Assembly: GCF_020176955.2 (NCBI RefSeq)
Contig: NZ_JAIUCZ020000005.1
Coordinates: 186,001-250,000 of the forward strand
DNA length: 64,000 nucleotides
DNA from: Nocardia sp. alder85J
GTDB lineage: Bacteria > Actinomycetota > Actinomycetes > Mycobacteriales > Mycobacteriaceae
Direction of reading: 5' to 3'
The notes beneath the pieces are model-generated. The model saw only the letters and a program-made list of their open reading frames with translations, did no database searches and was not told where the DNA came from. Both the position numbers and the translations under genes were made by a program. Shown piece after piece: positions 50,122-60,374 of this stretch (the stretch's first letter is position 1; each line of letters opens with the position of its first letter).

Positions 50122-50922
50122 TCAGGCGCCGCGACGCGCGGGCAGGTGATCGGCCCGGCGCACCGCCCAGACGGTGACCAGCAGGGCCAGCGCCGTCAGC
50201 GGCCAGCCCATCGCGATCCGGGTGACGGCCAGCACGCCGGTGCTGTTCGTCTCGTAGAAATGCGACTGGACCAGGTAACGGGCGCCGAACACCAGCACCC
50301 ACACCACCGTCGCGAGGTCGTACAGCCGCACCACCCGGCGGTCGGAACGCCAGTCGGTGCCGTGCCCGTTGAGCACCCCCCAGATCACCCCCGCCAGCGG
50401 CCAGCGAACCAGCAGCGACAGCAGGAAGGCCGCCGCGTACACCAGGCTCGCGTAGATGCCGAACAGGAAGAAACCCTTGGCCGCACCGGTCCGGTACGCG
50501 ATCAGCGCGCAGATGCCGACGCCGAGGAAGCCGGAGATGGCCGGCTGGATCGGGCTGCGGCGCACCAGCCGCCACACCAGGATCGCGGCCGCGACGCCCA
50601 GCGCCGACCAGATCGCCGCCGTCAGCCCCCAGAGCGTGTCGGCGGGCACGAAGACCACCACCGGCAGCGTCGAGTAGACCAGGCCGCTGAGCCCGCCCAG
50701 CTGCTCGAGCAGCGACTGCTCGGCCGCCTCCTCGCGCTCCTCGGTCACGCGCTGCTCGGCCGTACGCTTCTCGGCCATACGCTGCTCGGCCGACACGGCC
50801 TCGGCGGCGTACGCCGCGTCCGGCCGCGGCCCTCCGGGCGAGACCACCGGGAGTACGGCGGTACGGTCGGGATCGGCGAGATCGGGATATTCGGCGAACT
50901 CGTCGTTACTGGGTATCGGCAT
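50122..50922 (-). CDS. DUF3159 membrane protein
   Basis: A 266-residue integral membrane protein with about six hydrophobic segments (PVVVFVPADTLWGLTAAIWSALGVAA; FFLFGIYASLVYAAAFLLSLL). A roughly 90-residue hydrophilic N-terminus with repeated charged helices (EQRMAEKRTAEQRVTEEREEAAEQ) faces the cytoplasm. It is the counterpart of Rv2693c and has no known function. The start at 50922 lies 3 bases after the OB-fold gene stop, so the two form one leftward operon. The Glu/Arg helix looks like a coiled coil that may be a docking site. Confidence 0.86.
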   Translation of the reverse strand: MPIPSNDEFAEYPDLADPDRTAVLPVVSPGGPRPDAAYAAEAVSAEQRMAEKRTAEQRVTEEREEAAEQSLLEQLGGLSGLVYSTLPVVVFVPADTLWGLTAAIWSALGVAAAILVWRLVRRSPIQPAISGFLGVGICALIAYRTGAAKGFFLFGIYASLVYAAAFLLSLLVRWPLAGVIWGVLNGHGTDWRSDRRVVRLYDLATVVWVLVFGARYLVQSHFYETNSTGVLAVTRIAMGWPLTALALLVTVWAVRRADHLPARRGA

Positions 50923-50925
50923 GCG

Positions 50926-51375
50926 TCAGGAATTCCCGCGTAGTTCGTAGTAGGGGTTGTACATCACCTTGGCGCCATCACGATCACCGATGCGGCCGCG
51001 GACCAGGATACGACGGCCGGGCTCGATTCCGGGGATGCGACGGCGTCCGATCCACACCAGGGTGATCGCGTCGGTGCCGTCGAAGAATTCGGCCTCCAGT
51101 GGCGCGGCGACCGATTGCGGACAGGCCTGCACGCTGCGCAGCCGGCCCACCATGGTGACCTCCTCGCCGCGCCGGCACTCGGCGGCGCGACACGCGCCCG
51201 TCTCCTGCGCGGCCTGTTCGACCAGTTCGTCGGCGTCGAGATCGCCGAGATCGGCTGTCAACCGCCGGCTCAGCCGACGGAAATACCCGCTGTCCGGCCC
51301 GGCTTTCAGCCCGGCACCGGAACGCGCTTGTCCCGCGGGGTCGGAGCCCGCGTTTCTTCCGCCCGTGAACGGCAT
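50926..51375 (-). CDS. OB-fold nucleic-acid-binding-like protein
   Basis: A 149-residue protein whose second half is an OB fold: GEEVTMVGRLRSVQACPQSV ... DAITLVWIGRRRIPGIEPGRRILVRGRIGDRDGAKVMYNPYYEL. This is the layout of the small OB-fold proteins near trk genes in mycobacteria (Rv2694c). The ATG at 51375 was chosen because the preceding frame is Arg-rich without features. The target nucleic acid is unknown. It is upstream of the DUF3159 gene in the same unit. Confidence 0.83.
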   Translation of the reverse strand: MPFTGGRNAGSDPAGQARSGAGLKAGPDSGYFRRLSRRLTADLGDLDADELVEQAAQETGACRAAECRRGEEVTMVGRLRSVQACPQSVAAPLEAEFFDGTDAITLVWIGRRRIPGIEPGRRILVRGRIGDRDGAKVMYNPYYELRGNS

Positions 51376-51522
51376 GTCGCAACACTTCCTGGACTGCGGA
51401 CGGCGTGGGTTCGCACGTCGTCGGGTCTTCCCACACGACCGGCTGGTGGCCGCATACCGCCACTGTAGATGCCGCCCGCCGGCACGGCCACGCGGAGGCC
51501 TCATTGCGCCGCGCAACCTGTT

Positions 51523-52281
51523 CTACCTGCGAATACCCACTCCCGCTCGGGCGAACCCTCGATCTCCGAGAACAGCCGGGTCGGCGCCCAGTTCGTCGAG
51601 GGTGATGCGGTGCACGACGCAGTCCGGGATCAGCTCGGCCCAGCGGTCGGCGACCGGGTACGGATGTACCGGATCGTCGACGGCCGTCACGACGGTCGCC
51701 GGAACCGGCAGCGCCGCAAGGGTTTCCGGTTCGGGCCAGGCGTAGGAGGCGACCTCCTCCAGGGCGGACGGCAGTGCGGGCCAGAACGCGGTCCAGGATC
51801 GGGTCAGCGCGGCGGCCAGCCAGGGCGGGCTACCGGCCCGCATCCGGGCCAGCACCGGATCGAGTCCCTCGGCCCGCAGCGCCGCGGCCGTGACGGCCGC
51901 GCTCAGCGTCGCCGGGCAGTCACCGGTGTCGGCGCCGGTCCAGGCCGGCAGCGCCGCGATCACGCCGACGGCGGAATCCGGATTGTCGATCGCCCATTCG
52001 ACGGCGACGGCCGCGCCCAGCGAGATGCCCGCGGCCAGCACCGGACCGGACCGGGCCGCGGCGTCGAGCGCGGCCCGGTAGCTCGCCACCACCGCGCGCG
52101 GATCGGGCTCGACCGCGACGAAGGCCAATGCCCGGGCGGCACAGGCCGGTTCGAAGGCGCGCCGGGCGAAGTCCGCATCGGAGCCGGTGCCGGGCAGCCC
52201 GACCACGGTGATCGGATCGCCGGGCCGGATATCCGGCCACACCGCGGAGACCGCCGGGCGGCGGCCGGAGTTCACGGCCAC
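51523..52281 (-). CDS. Alpha/beta-hydrolase-like protein
   Basis: A 252-residue Ala-rich protein with an alpha/beta-hydrolase core: a glycine-rich loop VVGLPGTGSDADFARRAFEP, nucleophile elbow LAAGISLGAAVAVEWA (G-x-S-x-G), a late strand with VVTAVDDPVHPYPV carrying the acidic residue, and a possible His in CVVHRITLDELG. The triad appears complete. It occupies the place of Rv2695. Substrate unknown. The gene starts at GTG 52281, 2 bases past the DUF3710 stop, suggesting cotranscription. Confidence 0.8.
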   Translation of the reverse strand: MAVNSGRRPAVSAVWPDIRPGDPITVVGLPGTGSDADFARRAFEPACAARALAFVAVEPDPRAVVASYRAALDAAARSGPVLAAGISLGAAVAVEWAIDNPDSAVGVIAALPAWTGADTGDCPATLSAAVTAAALRAEGLDPVLARMRAGSPPWLAAALTRSWTAFWPALPSALEEVASYAWPEPETLAALPVPATVVTAVDDPVHPYPVADRWAELIPDCVVHRITLDELGADPAVLGDRGFARAGVGIRR

Positions 52282-52283
52282 GC

Positions 52284-53219
52284 TCAGCCGCGGCCGAGTT
52301 GCTGCATCGCCGACCCCTCGCTGCCGCGACGGGGCTGCTCCGGCTCCGTGGACACCACCGGGAAGCTGCCGGTCGCCTGCCCGGCGCCGGCCTGGGCGGC
52401 GGCCGCCTGGGCGGCCAGCGCCTCCTGCTGAGCGACCACCTGCTGCTGATGCGCGGCCAGCAACTGCTGGGCCAGCTCCTGCGGCAGCACCACCGGCAGC
52501 GGCTCGCGCACCGGCAGCGGCTCGTCACCGCGGCGGACGACGGTCTCGCCGAGGATGGCCCGGGCGGCGGCGACCAGCGGCTGGCCGTCGTCGACCGCGC
52601 CGGACGGCCCGGCCGCGACCAGGCGCACCATCCACCGGTAGCCGTCCACGCCGATGAAGCGCAGGTCCGCACCCTCGGTGACGGCGTGCAACTCCCGGCC
52701 CCAGGGACCGTCCTGCACCGACACCCGGGCGCCGTCGGCGCGCAGCGATTCCGCCAGATCGGCGGCCACCGTCCGCCACTGGCCCGGCGACTTCGGGGCG
52801 GCGTAGGCCGCGACCGTGAGCCGGCCGTACTGCGTCGCCAGATGCACCGCCTGCGGGGTGCCGTCGGGGGTCATCTCCACCTGCAACTGCCCGCCCGGCG
52901 GAACCGGGAGGATCACCGAACCGAGGTCCAGGCGCTGATCGTCGGAGTCGTCGAGCAGGCCCTCGACCTCCTCGAAGTTGTACGGCCCACCGGCCGGGCG
53001 CTCCCGTTCGGGGGCGGGCTCGTCGGCGGGGGCGATGTCCTCGGCCGCGGCGGCCTGGGCGTAGACCGGCTCCTCCCGGTACGCGTCGTCCGGGAACTCG
53101 TCCGTGCGGTACTCGTCCTCGTCGTAGGCGTCGCCGGGGTAGCGGTGGTCCTCGTAGCCGTCCTCGTACGCGTAGTCGTCGTACGGCGACTCGTCGCGCT
53201 TCTTCTTCCGTCCGAACAT
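52284..53219 (-). CDS. DUF3710 family protein
   Basis: A 311-residue actinobacterial protein equivalent to Rv2696c. The first ~95 residues are low-complexity and highly acidic (MFGRKKKRDESPYDDYAYE, many Asp-Glu-Tyr), followed by the conserved domain (RLDLGSVILPVPPGGQLQVEM ... WGRELHAVTEGADLRFIGVDGYRWMVRLVA) and a Gln/Ala-rich tail (AQQLLAAHQQQVVAQQEA) that could be helical. No enzymatic motif is visible. ATG 53219 begins right behind the dut stop (1 base). Function unknown; constant linkage to dut suggests a shared transcript. Confidence 0.86.
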   Translation of the reverse strand: MFGRKKKRDESPYDDYAYEDGYEDHRYPGDAYDEDEYRTDEFPDDAYREEPVYAQAAAAEDIAPADEPAPERERPAGGPYNFEEVEGLLDDSDDQRLDLGSVILPVPPGGQLQVEMTPDGTPQAVHLATQYGRLTVAAYAAPKSPGQWRTVAADLAESLRADGARVSVQDGPWGRELHAVTEGADLRFIGVDGYRWMVRLVAAGPSGAVDDGQPLVAAARAILGETVVRRGDEPLPVREPLPVVLPQELAQQLLAAHQQQVVAQQEALAAQAAAAQAGAGQATGSFPVVSTEPEQPRRGSEGSAMQQLGRG

Positions 53220-53220
53220 C

Positions 53221-53718
53221 TCAGGCCTCCTTGCCGACCGTGCCCACCCCGCCGGGCTCCGTCTCAAGGCTCGCATGTCCGCCACTGGACCCGTAACCGC
53301 CTGCTCCGCGCGCGGTCTCGTCCAGCCGATCCACCTCTGCGAAGTCGACCAGTTCGACCCGCTGCACGAGCAGCTGGGCGATGCGGTCACCGCGGCGCAG
53401 TTCGATCGGCGTGCGGGGATCGTGGTTGATCAGGCAGACCTTGATCTCCCCCCGGTAGCCCGCGTCGACCGTGCCGGGGGTGTTGACGATCGACAGCCCG
53501 GCCTTCGCGGCCAAGCCGGACCGCGGATGGATCAGCCCGACCGTGCCGATCGGGAGCGCGACGGCGATGCCGGTGCCGACCAGCACCCGCTCCCCCGGCT
53601 CCAGGACGACGTCCTCGGTGGTACACAGATCCACCCCGGCGTCGCCCGGATGAGCGCGTGTGGGCACAGGGATACCGGGGTCGAGCCGCAGCAGGGCGAT
53701 GGGTGGAATACCGGTCAC
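53221..53718 (-). CDS. dut: Deoxyuridine 5'-triphosphate nucleotidohydrolase
   Basis: A 165-residue trimeric dUTPase that cleaves dUTP to dUMP and pyrophosphate, keeping uracil out of DNA. All five motifs are seen: DAGVDL, HPRSGLAAKAG, NTPGTVDAGYRGEIKV with the catalytic Asp and substrate Tyr, GDRIAQLLVQRV, and the C-terminal arm GAGGYGSSGGHAS. The arm has Tyr where many homologs have Phe. GTG 53718 gives the usual length; the long frame upstream is antisense to DUF3093. Matches Rv2697c. Confidence 0.95.
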   Translation of the reverse strand: MTGIPPIALLRLDPGIPVPTRAHPGDAGVDLCTTEDVVLEPGERVLVGTGIAVALPIGTVGLIHPRSGLAAKAGLSIVNTPGTVDAGYRGEIKVCLINHDPRTPIELRRGDRIAQLLVQRVELVDFAEVDRLDETARGAGGYGSSGGHASLETEPGGVGTVGKEA

Positions 53719-53775
53719 GTCCAGCGAGCCTACGCGCTCGGCGGAGGGCCGATCGCCAGCCGCTAGGCTGAAGTC

Positions 53776-54315
53776 GTGTCCGACCAGCCACCCGCAGTCA
53801 CCGATCCCGTCCCCTCGCAACAGCACCCGCCCGCGCCGGTGTACTCCGAGCGACTGTGGGTGCCCCTGTGGTGGTGGCCGGTGGGCCTGTTCATCACCGG
53901 ATTGCTGGCGGCCGAGATCCATATGGGAGCGCCGGGAATCCGGGCCTGGCTGCCCTATGTGCTGCTGTTCCCGATCCCGGTCTGGGCATTGCTCTGGATG
54001 AGCCGGCACCGGGTCGAGGTGGCCGCCGTCCCGGAATCGGACGGAACACCCGGTGGAACTCTCGAATTGCGCGCGGACAAAGCCCATCTGCCGGTAACGT
54101 ATGTAGCCCGGGCGGCCGCCGTGCCGACCAGCGCCAAGAGCGCAGCACTGGGCCGCCAGCTCGACCCCGCCGCATATGTGCAGCATCGGCCCTGGATCGG
54201 TCCGCTGGTGTTGCTGGTGCTCGACGATCCCGACGACCCGGCGCCGTATTGGCTCGTCAGCACGCGCAAGCCCGAGCAGGTCCTAGCCGCGCTCGGCGTA
54301 CCGAGCGCGAGCTGA
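53776..54315 (+). CDS. DUF3093 membrane protein
   Basis: A 179-residue protein with two transmembrane segments near the N-terminus (LWVPLWWWPVGLFITGLLAAE; AWLPYVLLFPIPVWALLWM) and a soluble C-terminal domain that ends with the conserved YWLVSTRKPEQVLAAL. It is the counterpart of Rv2698 and divergent from dut (57 bases). The start is GTG at 53776. Function unknown. Confidence 0.86.
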   Translation: MSDQPPAVTDPVPSQQHPPAPVYSERLWVPLWWWPVGLFITGLLAAEIHMGAPGIRAWLPYVLLFPIPVWALLWMSRHRVEVAAVPESDGTPGGTLELRADKAHLPVTYVARAAAVPTSAKSAALGRQLDPAAYVQHRPWIGPLVLLVLDDPDDPAPYWLVSTRKPEQVLAALGVPSAS

Positions 54316-54361
54316 ACCGTCGCGGCAGATTGTTTTTCCTGTGCAGGTGCGGTGCGGGCCG

Positions 54362-54664
54362 TCAGGCTGCGCAGTCCATGCAGATCAACTGACCACCGGA
54401 CTCGGTGGCCAGCCGGCTGCGGTGGTGCACCAGGAAACAGCTGGAGCAGGTGAACTCGTCAGCTTGTTTCGGGATCACCCGAACCGAAAGCACTTCCTCG
54501 GACAGGTCCGCGCCGGGAAGCTCGAACGACTCCGCGGTATCGGATTCGTCGATATCCACGACGGCGGACGCAGCCTCGTTACGACGAGCCTTCAGCTCCT
54601 CCAGGGAGTCCTCCGACACCTCGTCGGATTCACTACGCCGTGGTGCGTCATAGTCGGTTGCCAT
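54362..54664 (-). CDS. DUF4193 zinc-ribbon-like protein
   Basis: A 100-residue acidic protein. The N-terminal half is charged (MATDYDAPRRSESDEVSEDS), and the C-terminal half has two Cys pairs, FTCSSCFLVHHRSRLA and LICMDCAA, forming a likely zinc ribbon. It matches Rv2699c, a small protein conserved across mycolic-acid actinobacteria. It may bind nucleic acid or a protein partner such as RNA polymerase, but no experiment is known to me. Convergent with DUF3093. Confidence 0.87.
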   Translation of the reverse strand: MATDYDAPRRSESDEVSEDSLEELKARRNEAASAVVDIDESDTAESFELPGADLSEEVLSVRVIPKQADEFTCSSCFLVHHRSRLATESGGQLICMDCAA

Positions 54665-55193
54665 GTCGTCTTCCCCTCGTCCTTACTCCGTATATCCCGG
54701 AACCGGACTCACCGCCGTCGATCCCACTGGGGAATCGGCTCGGCCGAGTACCGTCCCGCCGGTGGTGTACATCACGTGCACACCCGTCGCCGACCGGGCC
54801 GGATCTGTGAAATCCGTACCGGATCGCGCTCGGTCAACGCAGGACATGCCCTGGTTGTTCCCGAATCTCACCTCGTGATTCACATCCTTCGATTCGAGTC
54901 GGGCCGCCAGACAATAGCGGACCCGGCGGCAAAAGTCGCAATCAAAACCCATCCGCGCCGAAACTGAGGGGCAATCGTCATCCCGGCGGGGTTCGAGCCG
55001 TCCGGCGCCCCGTTTTCGTGTCCGGACGTCCAGCGAATCGTTACCGGCCCGAGATTGCGCCGCACGGCCTCCGGCGCGCCGCAGTTCGCTGACAGCGAAC
55101 AAGGGCCACGTCGTTACCGGTCCGATATGCGAAGGTGACGGCACACCACTGCCGGCGTACGCGAAGGTCGCCCCGAACTCGTAAGGTGTCCTC
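54665..55193. other. Non-coding divergent interval
   Basis: About 530 bases lie between the DUF4193 and cei genes. The first 250 bases contain an AT-enriched part around 54860-54950. No family-like frame or clear hairpin was recognised, so the space probably holds promoters for both genes. Confidence 0.4.
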
Positions 55194-55871
55194 GTGGTTT
55201 CACTGATCACCGAGGGCCGTGCCACCGACAAACGGGGCCGGCCGTTCCCGCGCCGTCGCTATCAGCCCTGGGTCGCCCTGGTGTCGATCCTGGCCCTGAT
55301 CTGCGTGATCGTCTGGATCAAGGCGGCGACGACGGAACAGCACAGCCGGGCCGCGATGGCCTGCAACACGCCGTCCGCGGCCACCGACCCGAACGCGCCG
55401 AAGCCCGAGGGCCTCGGCCAGCGGGTGGGAGCGTCGCGCCTGCGCGATGTCGAGCCGGCGCCGCTGGCCCAGTCGAAGGTGCGCGTCTACAACGGTTCCG
55501 GGCAGCGGGGCGTGGCCGAGCACATCGCCTCCCGGCTCAGCGACTACGGCTTCGCGAGCCCGCCCGCGCCCCCGTTCGCCAACGACCCGGTGTACGTCAA
55601 CGGCGATCTGGAGTGCAACGGCCAGATCCGCTTCGGCGTCAACGGCCGGCCCGCCGCGGCCGCGGTGCAACTGATCGCCCCGTGCGCGGAGCTGATCGAG
55701 GACCATCGCGGCGACGACGAGGTCGACCTGGCGCTGGGCTCGCTGTTCGGCAACGACCTGCGCCCCAGCACCGACGCCGAGGAGGTCCTGAAGTCGCTGA
55801 AGAATCCGGCCCCCGGCGGCCCGTCGATCGACTCGAAACTCCTCGAGGCGGCCCGCAAGGCAAAGTGCTGA
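55194..55871 (+). CDS. cei: Cell envelope integrity protein Cei (LytR_C domain)
   Basis: A 225-residue protein with a cytoplasmic, basic N-terminus, one membrane anchor (WVALVSILALICVIVWI) and an extracytoplasmic LytR_C domain: KVRVYNGSGQRGVAEHIASRLSDYGF, GDLECNGQIRFGVNGRPAAAAVQLIAPCAEL. The domain is the one attached to LCP ligases, here without the catalytic domain. The mycobacterial homolog Rv2700 (Cei) is needed for envelope integrity and virulence. Start GTG 55194. Likely role: cell-wall assembly or its control at the outer face of the membrane. Confidence 0.9.
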   Translation: MVSLITEGRATDKRGRPFPRRRYQPWVALVSILALICVIVWIKAATTEQHSRAAMACNTPSAATDPNAPKPEGLGQRVGASRLRDVEPAPLAQSKVRVYNGSGQRGVAEHIASRLSDYGFASPPAPPFANDPVYVNGDLECNGQIRFGVNGRPAAAAVQLIAPCAELIEDHRGDDEVDLALGSLFGNDLRPSTDAEEVLKSLKNPAPGGPSIDSKLLEAARKAKC

Positions 55872-55953
55872 ATCCCGGCCGCCACGCCCCTGCCATGCCG
55901 AGCAGTTCCCGGGCCGCGCACGCTGCCGCAGCGCAGCGGAGGCCGGAATACAG

Positions 55954-56901
55954 CTAGTCCGGGATGGGGGCCGAGGCGCCGCAGCGGTCGAAGAGGGCGG
56001 TGAGCTGGTCGGCGATGCCGGGGGCGGCGGCCACCACCAGTTCGCCGGTTCCGGCCAGGGTGCCGGCGGGCGGGAGGGTCAGGCGGGCGCCGGCCTCGGC
56101 GGCGATCAGGCCGCCGGCGGCCCAGTCCCAGGTGTTCAGGCCGTGCTCGTAGTGGGCGTCCACGCGACCGGCGGCCACCATGCAGAGGTCCAGGGCGGCC
56201 GAGCCGATGCGGCGGATGTCGCGAACGTGTGGCAACACCTCGGCGATCAGGCGGCCCTGCGTGGCGCGGCGGCCGGCGCCGTAGCCGAAGCCCGTCGCCA
56301 GCAGGGCCATCTCCAGGGAGCGGACCTCGGTGCAGCGCAGCGGAACGGGGGTGGCGCCGGCGGTGGTCGCGGTGGCGCCGGCGCCGAGTCCGGCGCTGTA
56401 GGTCACCTCGCCGACGACGTCGACCACCGCACCGGCCAGCGAGCGGCCACCGCGCATGGCGGCCACCGACACGGCGTAGGCGGGAATGCCGTACATGAAG
56501 TTCACGGTGCCGTCGATGGGGTCGACCACCCACACCGTGGCGGCCGGATCGTCGTCCGGATCGACGCTGCCGCCGCCCTCCTCGCCCATCACGCGGTCGT
56601 CCGGCCGGGAGCGGCTCAGCAGGGTGCGGATCAGATCCTCGGATTCGGTGTCCACGATCGTCACCGGGTCGGTCGCGGTGCTCTTGCTCCGCACCACACC
56701 GTGCGGCGCGGCGGCCGAGGTCGCCGGGCCGGGCCCGGGGGCCGGGAACACCTCAGGCCGCCGGGTGCGCACGTGGTCGGCCGCCGCGCGGGCCAGCTGG
56801 GCGGCGACCCGCCGCAATTCGGTGATCTCGGCGGCGGGCACGAGGGAGTCGTCGGGGTCGGTCACGGTCATGCGGGAGTTCGTCTCGGGCACGACGTCCA
56901 T
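55954..56901 (-). CDS. suhB: Inositol monophosphatase-family protein SuhB
   Basis: A 315-residue Mg-dependent, Li-sensitive phosphatase of the IMPase family. Metal-binding motifs: GEEGG and WVVDPIDGTVNFMYGIP (D-P-I-D-G-T), plus LNTWDWAAGGLIAAEAGAR (W-D-x-A-A-G) near the C-terminus. It would dephosphorylate inositol-1-phosphate for phosphatidylinositol and mycothiol synthesis. The start at 56901 is followed by another ATG at 56871; neither has a strong Shine-Dalgarno site. It matches Rv2701c and is divergent from ppgK. Confidence 0.92.
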   Translation of the reverse strand: MDVVPETNSRMTVTDPDDSLVPAAEITELRRVAAQLARAAADHVRTRRPEVFPAPGPGPATSAAAPHGVVRSKSTATDPVTIVDTESEDLIRTLLSRSRPDDRVMGEEGGGSVDPDDDPAATVWVVDPIDGTVNFMYGIPAYAVSVAAMRGGRSLAGAVVDVVGEVTYSAGLGAGATATTAGATPVPLRCTEVRSLEMALLATGFGYGAGRRATQGRLIAEVLPHVRDIRRIGSAALDLCMVAAGRVDAHYEHGLNTWDWAAGGLIAAEAGARLTLPPAGTLAGTGELVVAAAPGIADQLTALFDRCGASAPIPD

Positions 56902-57066
56902 CGGAACATAGATCGGCCCGGTCGCGCATTAGGCTTGTCGGGGACGACACAGCCGGACTCGTTCGTCCGGCTCGTCGTCCGGTGACCGGGTAAGGTGCGC
57001 GCGCACGGGTTCTTACAACTCGCAGCAAACACTTCCGTCGGCACGACAGGGAACGAGGAGTTGTCG

Positions 57067-57825
57067 ATGTCCGCTCGCGGGCTTGCATTCGGAATCGATA
57101 TCGGTGGTAGCGGCGTCAAGGGCGCGGTGGTGGATCTTGCCACCGGCGATCTCGCGCACGAGCGCGTCAAGATCGCCACCCCGCATCCGTCGACTCCGAA
57201 CGCCGTCGCCGAGACGGTGGCCAAGCTGGTCGCCCAGGCCGACTGGGACGGCCCGGTCGGCATCACGCTGCCCAGCGTGGTCGTCAACGGCATCGCCCGC
57301 ACCGCCGCCAACATCGACAAGGCCTGGATCGATACCGACGCCCGCAGCCTGTTCTCGCTGGCGCTGGGCGGGCGCGAGGTGGTCGTCCTCAACGACGCCG
57401 ACGCCGCCGGGATGGCCGAGGACCGCTACGGCGCGGCCCGCAACACCGAGGGCCTGGTCATGCTGCTCACCTTCGGCACCGGCATCGGCTCGGCCCTGCT
57501 CTACCACGGCACGCTGGTGCCGAACACCGAGTTGGGACATATCCAGGTCGGCGGCAAGGAGGCCGAGCACCGGGCCGCCTCCTCGGTCAAGGAACGAAAG
57601 AATCTGTCGTACAAGGAGTGGGCCGCAGAGGTCACCAAGGTCCTCGTGACCCTGGAAAATCTGTTCTGGCCCAACGTCTTCGTGGTCGGCGGCGGCATCA
57701 GCCGCGACTCCGAGCACTGGATCCCCTTGCTCGGCAACCGGACTCCCGTGGTGGCGGCCCACCTGAGGAATACCGCGGGCATCGTCGGCGCCGCGATGGC
57801 AGTCGATGCCGGTATCGCGCCATGA
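57067..57825 (+). CDS. ppgK: Polyphosphate glucokinase
   Basis: A 252-residue ROK-family kinase that phosphorylates glucose with polyphosphate or ATP. The phosphate-binding loop is GIDIGGSGVKGAVVD, the catalytic Asp lies in VVVLNDADAAGMAE, and LLTFGTGIGSALLYHG plus VFVVGGGISRDSEHW complete the sugar kinase core. The His-Cys zinc motif of many ROK proteins is absent, as expected for PPGK. The ATG at 57067 has GAGGAG upstream. It matches Rv2702 and lies just before sigA. Confidence 0.93.
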   Translation: MSARGLAFGIDIGGSGVKGAVVDLATGDLAHERVKIATPHPSTPNAVAETVAKLVAQADWDGPVGITLPSVVVNGIARTAANIDKAWIDTDARSLFSLALGGREVVVLNDADAAGMAEDRYGAARNTEGLVMLLTFGTGIGSALLYHGTLVPNTELGHIQVGGKEAEHRAASSVKERKNLSYKEWAAEVTKVLVTLENLFWPNVFVVGGGISRDSEHWIPLLGNRTPVVAAHLRNTAGIVGAAMAVDAGIAP

Positions 57826-57973
57826 GCACCCCGGTTCGATCGTTACAATGGACAATGCCCGGCGGTGAGCCGGAGAAACGACCCCGGCCCGAGCCGGGTT
57901 ATCCCGACAGAACCGCTCCGCCGGATGATCACTCTGGCGTGACGCCGCACGAGACCGTCACGAAAGGGCGTAC

Positions 57974-59377
<1,404 letters not shown>

Positions 59378-59384
59378 GGTTCCT

Positions 59385-59428
59385 TCTGGATTGGGCCGTT
59401 GACCTGCGAGTTTGCGGCTCAATCCAGA
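59385..59428 (+). terminator. 14-15 bp hairpin directly after sigA
   Basis: TCTGGATTGGGCCG at 59385-59398 is repeated in inverted form at 59415-59428 with a single G-U difference, leaving a 16-base loop. It begins 7 bases after the sigA stop. It is well placed as the sigA terminator but also sits at the boundary between the syntenic block and the recombinase, so an attachment-site function cannot be excluded. Confidence 0.6.
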
Positions 59429-59468
59429 AATACTCGACAAGCACAGCGCTCCTAGTCAAGATATTGGG

Positions 59469-60374
59469 ATGGGGAGCGGTAGTCGTTCGGTCGACCTGGC
59501 AGCTTTGCTGCCGTCATGGGAGCTGGCCCTGCGGGCCGAGCGCAAGTCAGGGCAGACCGTGAAGTCGTACGGGGACGGCGTTCGCGCGTTCCTCCGCTGG
59601 TGCACGGATAACGATCAGGTACCAGTGTTGGATCGTGCGGCGGTCAACGCATTCGTCGCGGCGGTGCTCGATTCCGGCCTGGAAGCGAGCACCGCGCGTA
59701 GTCGGCAGCTCGCGCTGCGGAGGTTCTCGGCGTGGCTGGTCGAAGAGGATGAACTCGACCAGGATCTGCTCCTCGGGCTGAAGCCGCCGAAACTGGACGA
59801 CAAGGTGGTCCAGTCCCTGACCGATGACGAGATCCGGCGACTGATCAAGGCGTGCCAGGGCAAGGACTTCCGCGACCGCCGCGACGAAGCCGTCATCCGG
59901 TTGATGGTCGAAACCGCGATGCGTGCCGGCGAGTGCGTCGCCATCGAGGTAGCCGATGTCGATGTTCAGCGTGGGCTGGTCGTCGTCCGGCGCGGCAAAG
60001 GTGGCAAGGGGCGGATCGTCCCGTTCAGCCCGCAGACCGCCCGTGCGATCGATCGGTACCTCCGGGTCCGCCGCGGTCACCTCCGCGAGGACTCCCCCGC
60101 ACTGTGGCTCGGTGAGCGAGGAAAGTTCTTCACGTACGACGCCCTGCACGACACGCTCGGCTACCGGGCCCGACTCGCCGAGGTAAAGAACTTCCATCCG
60201 CACCTCCTTCGACACACCGGCGCGTCACGATGGCTCGGTGCCGGCGGCACCGAAGGTGGGCTCATGGCCATCGCGGGCTGGAGCACCCGGGACATGATCG
60301 ACCGCTACACCAGATCGACTGCCGCGGCGCGGGCCGCCGACGAAGCACGCGGGCTGAACCTTGGGGACCTGTGA
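59469..60374 (+). CDS. Tyrosine recombinase/integrase (XerC/D-like)
   Basis: A 301-residue phage-integrase-family recombinase. The SAM-like N-terminal domain (LPSWELALRAERKSGQTVKSYGDGVRAFLRWC) is followed by the catalytic domain with Arg in MVETAMRAGECVAI, Lys in RRGKGGKGRIV, H-x-x-R in FHPHLLRHTGAS, Trp in AGWSTRD and the nucleophile Tyr in DRYTRST. The catalytic set is complete. ATG 59469 is preferred to the TTG at 59412, which is inside the hairpin region. It lies 92 bases after sigA and marks entry into accessory DNA. No excisionase or phage structural gene is visible. Confidence 0.88.
   Translation: MGSGSRSVDLAALLPSWELALRAERKSGQTVKSYGDGVRAFLRWCTDNDQVPVLDRAAVNAFVAAVLDSGLEASTARSRQLALRRFSAWLVEEDELDQDLLLGLKPPKLDDKVVQSLTDDEIRRLIKACQGKDFRDRRDEAVIRLMVETAMRAGECVAIEVADVDVQRGLVVVRRGKGGKGRIVPFSPQTARAIDRYLRVRRGHLREDSPALWLGERGKFFTYDALHDTLGYRARLAEVKNFHPHLLRHTGASRWLGAGGTEGGLMAIAGWSTRDMIDRYTRSTAAARAADEARGLNLGDL

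Noticed and set aside
54985..55015. tRNA-like GGGGTTCGAGCC
   Set aside because: No acceptor, D or anticodon stems can be folded around it.
55613..55957. A plus-strand frame overlapping cei
   Set aside because: It is a shadow frame of cei with an Arg-rich product and no ribosome-binding site.
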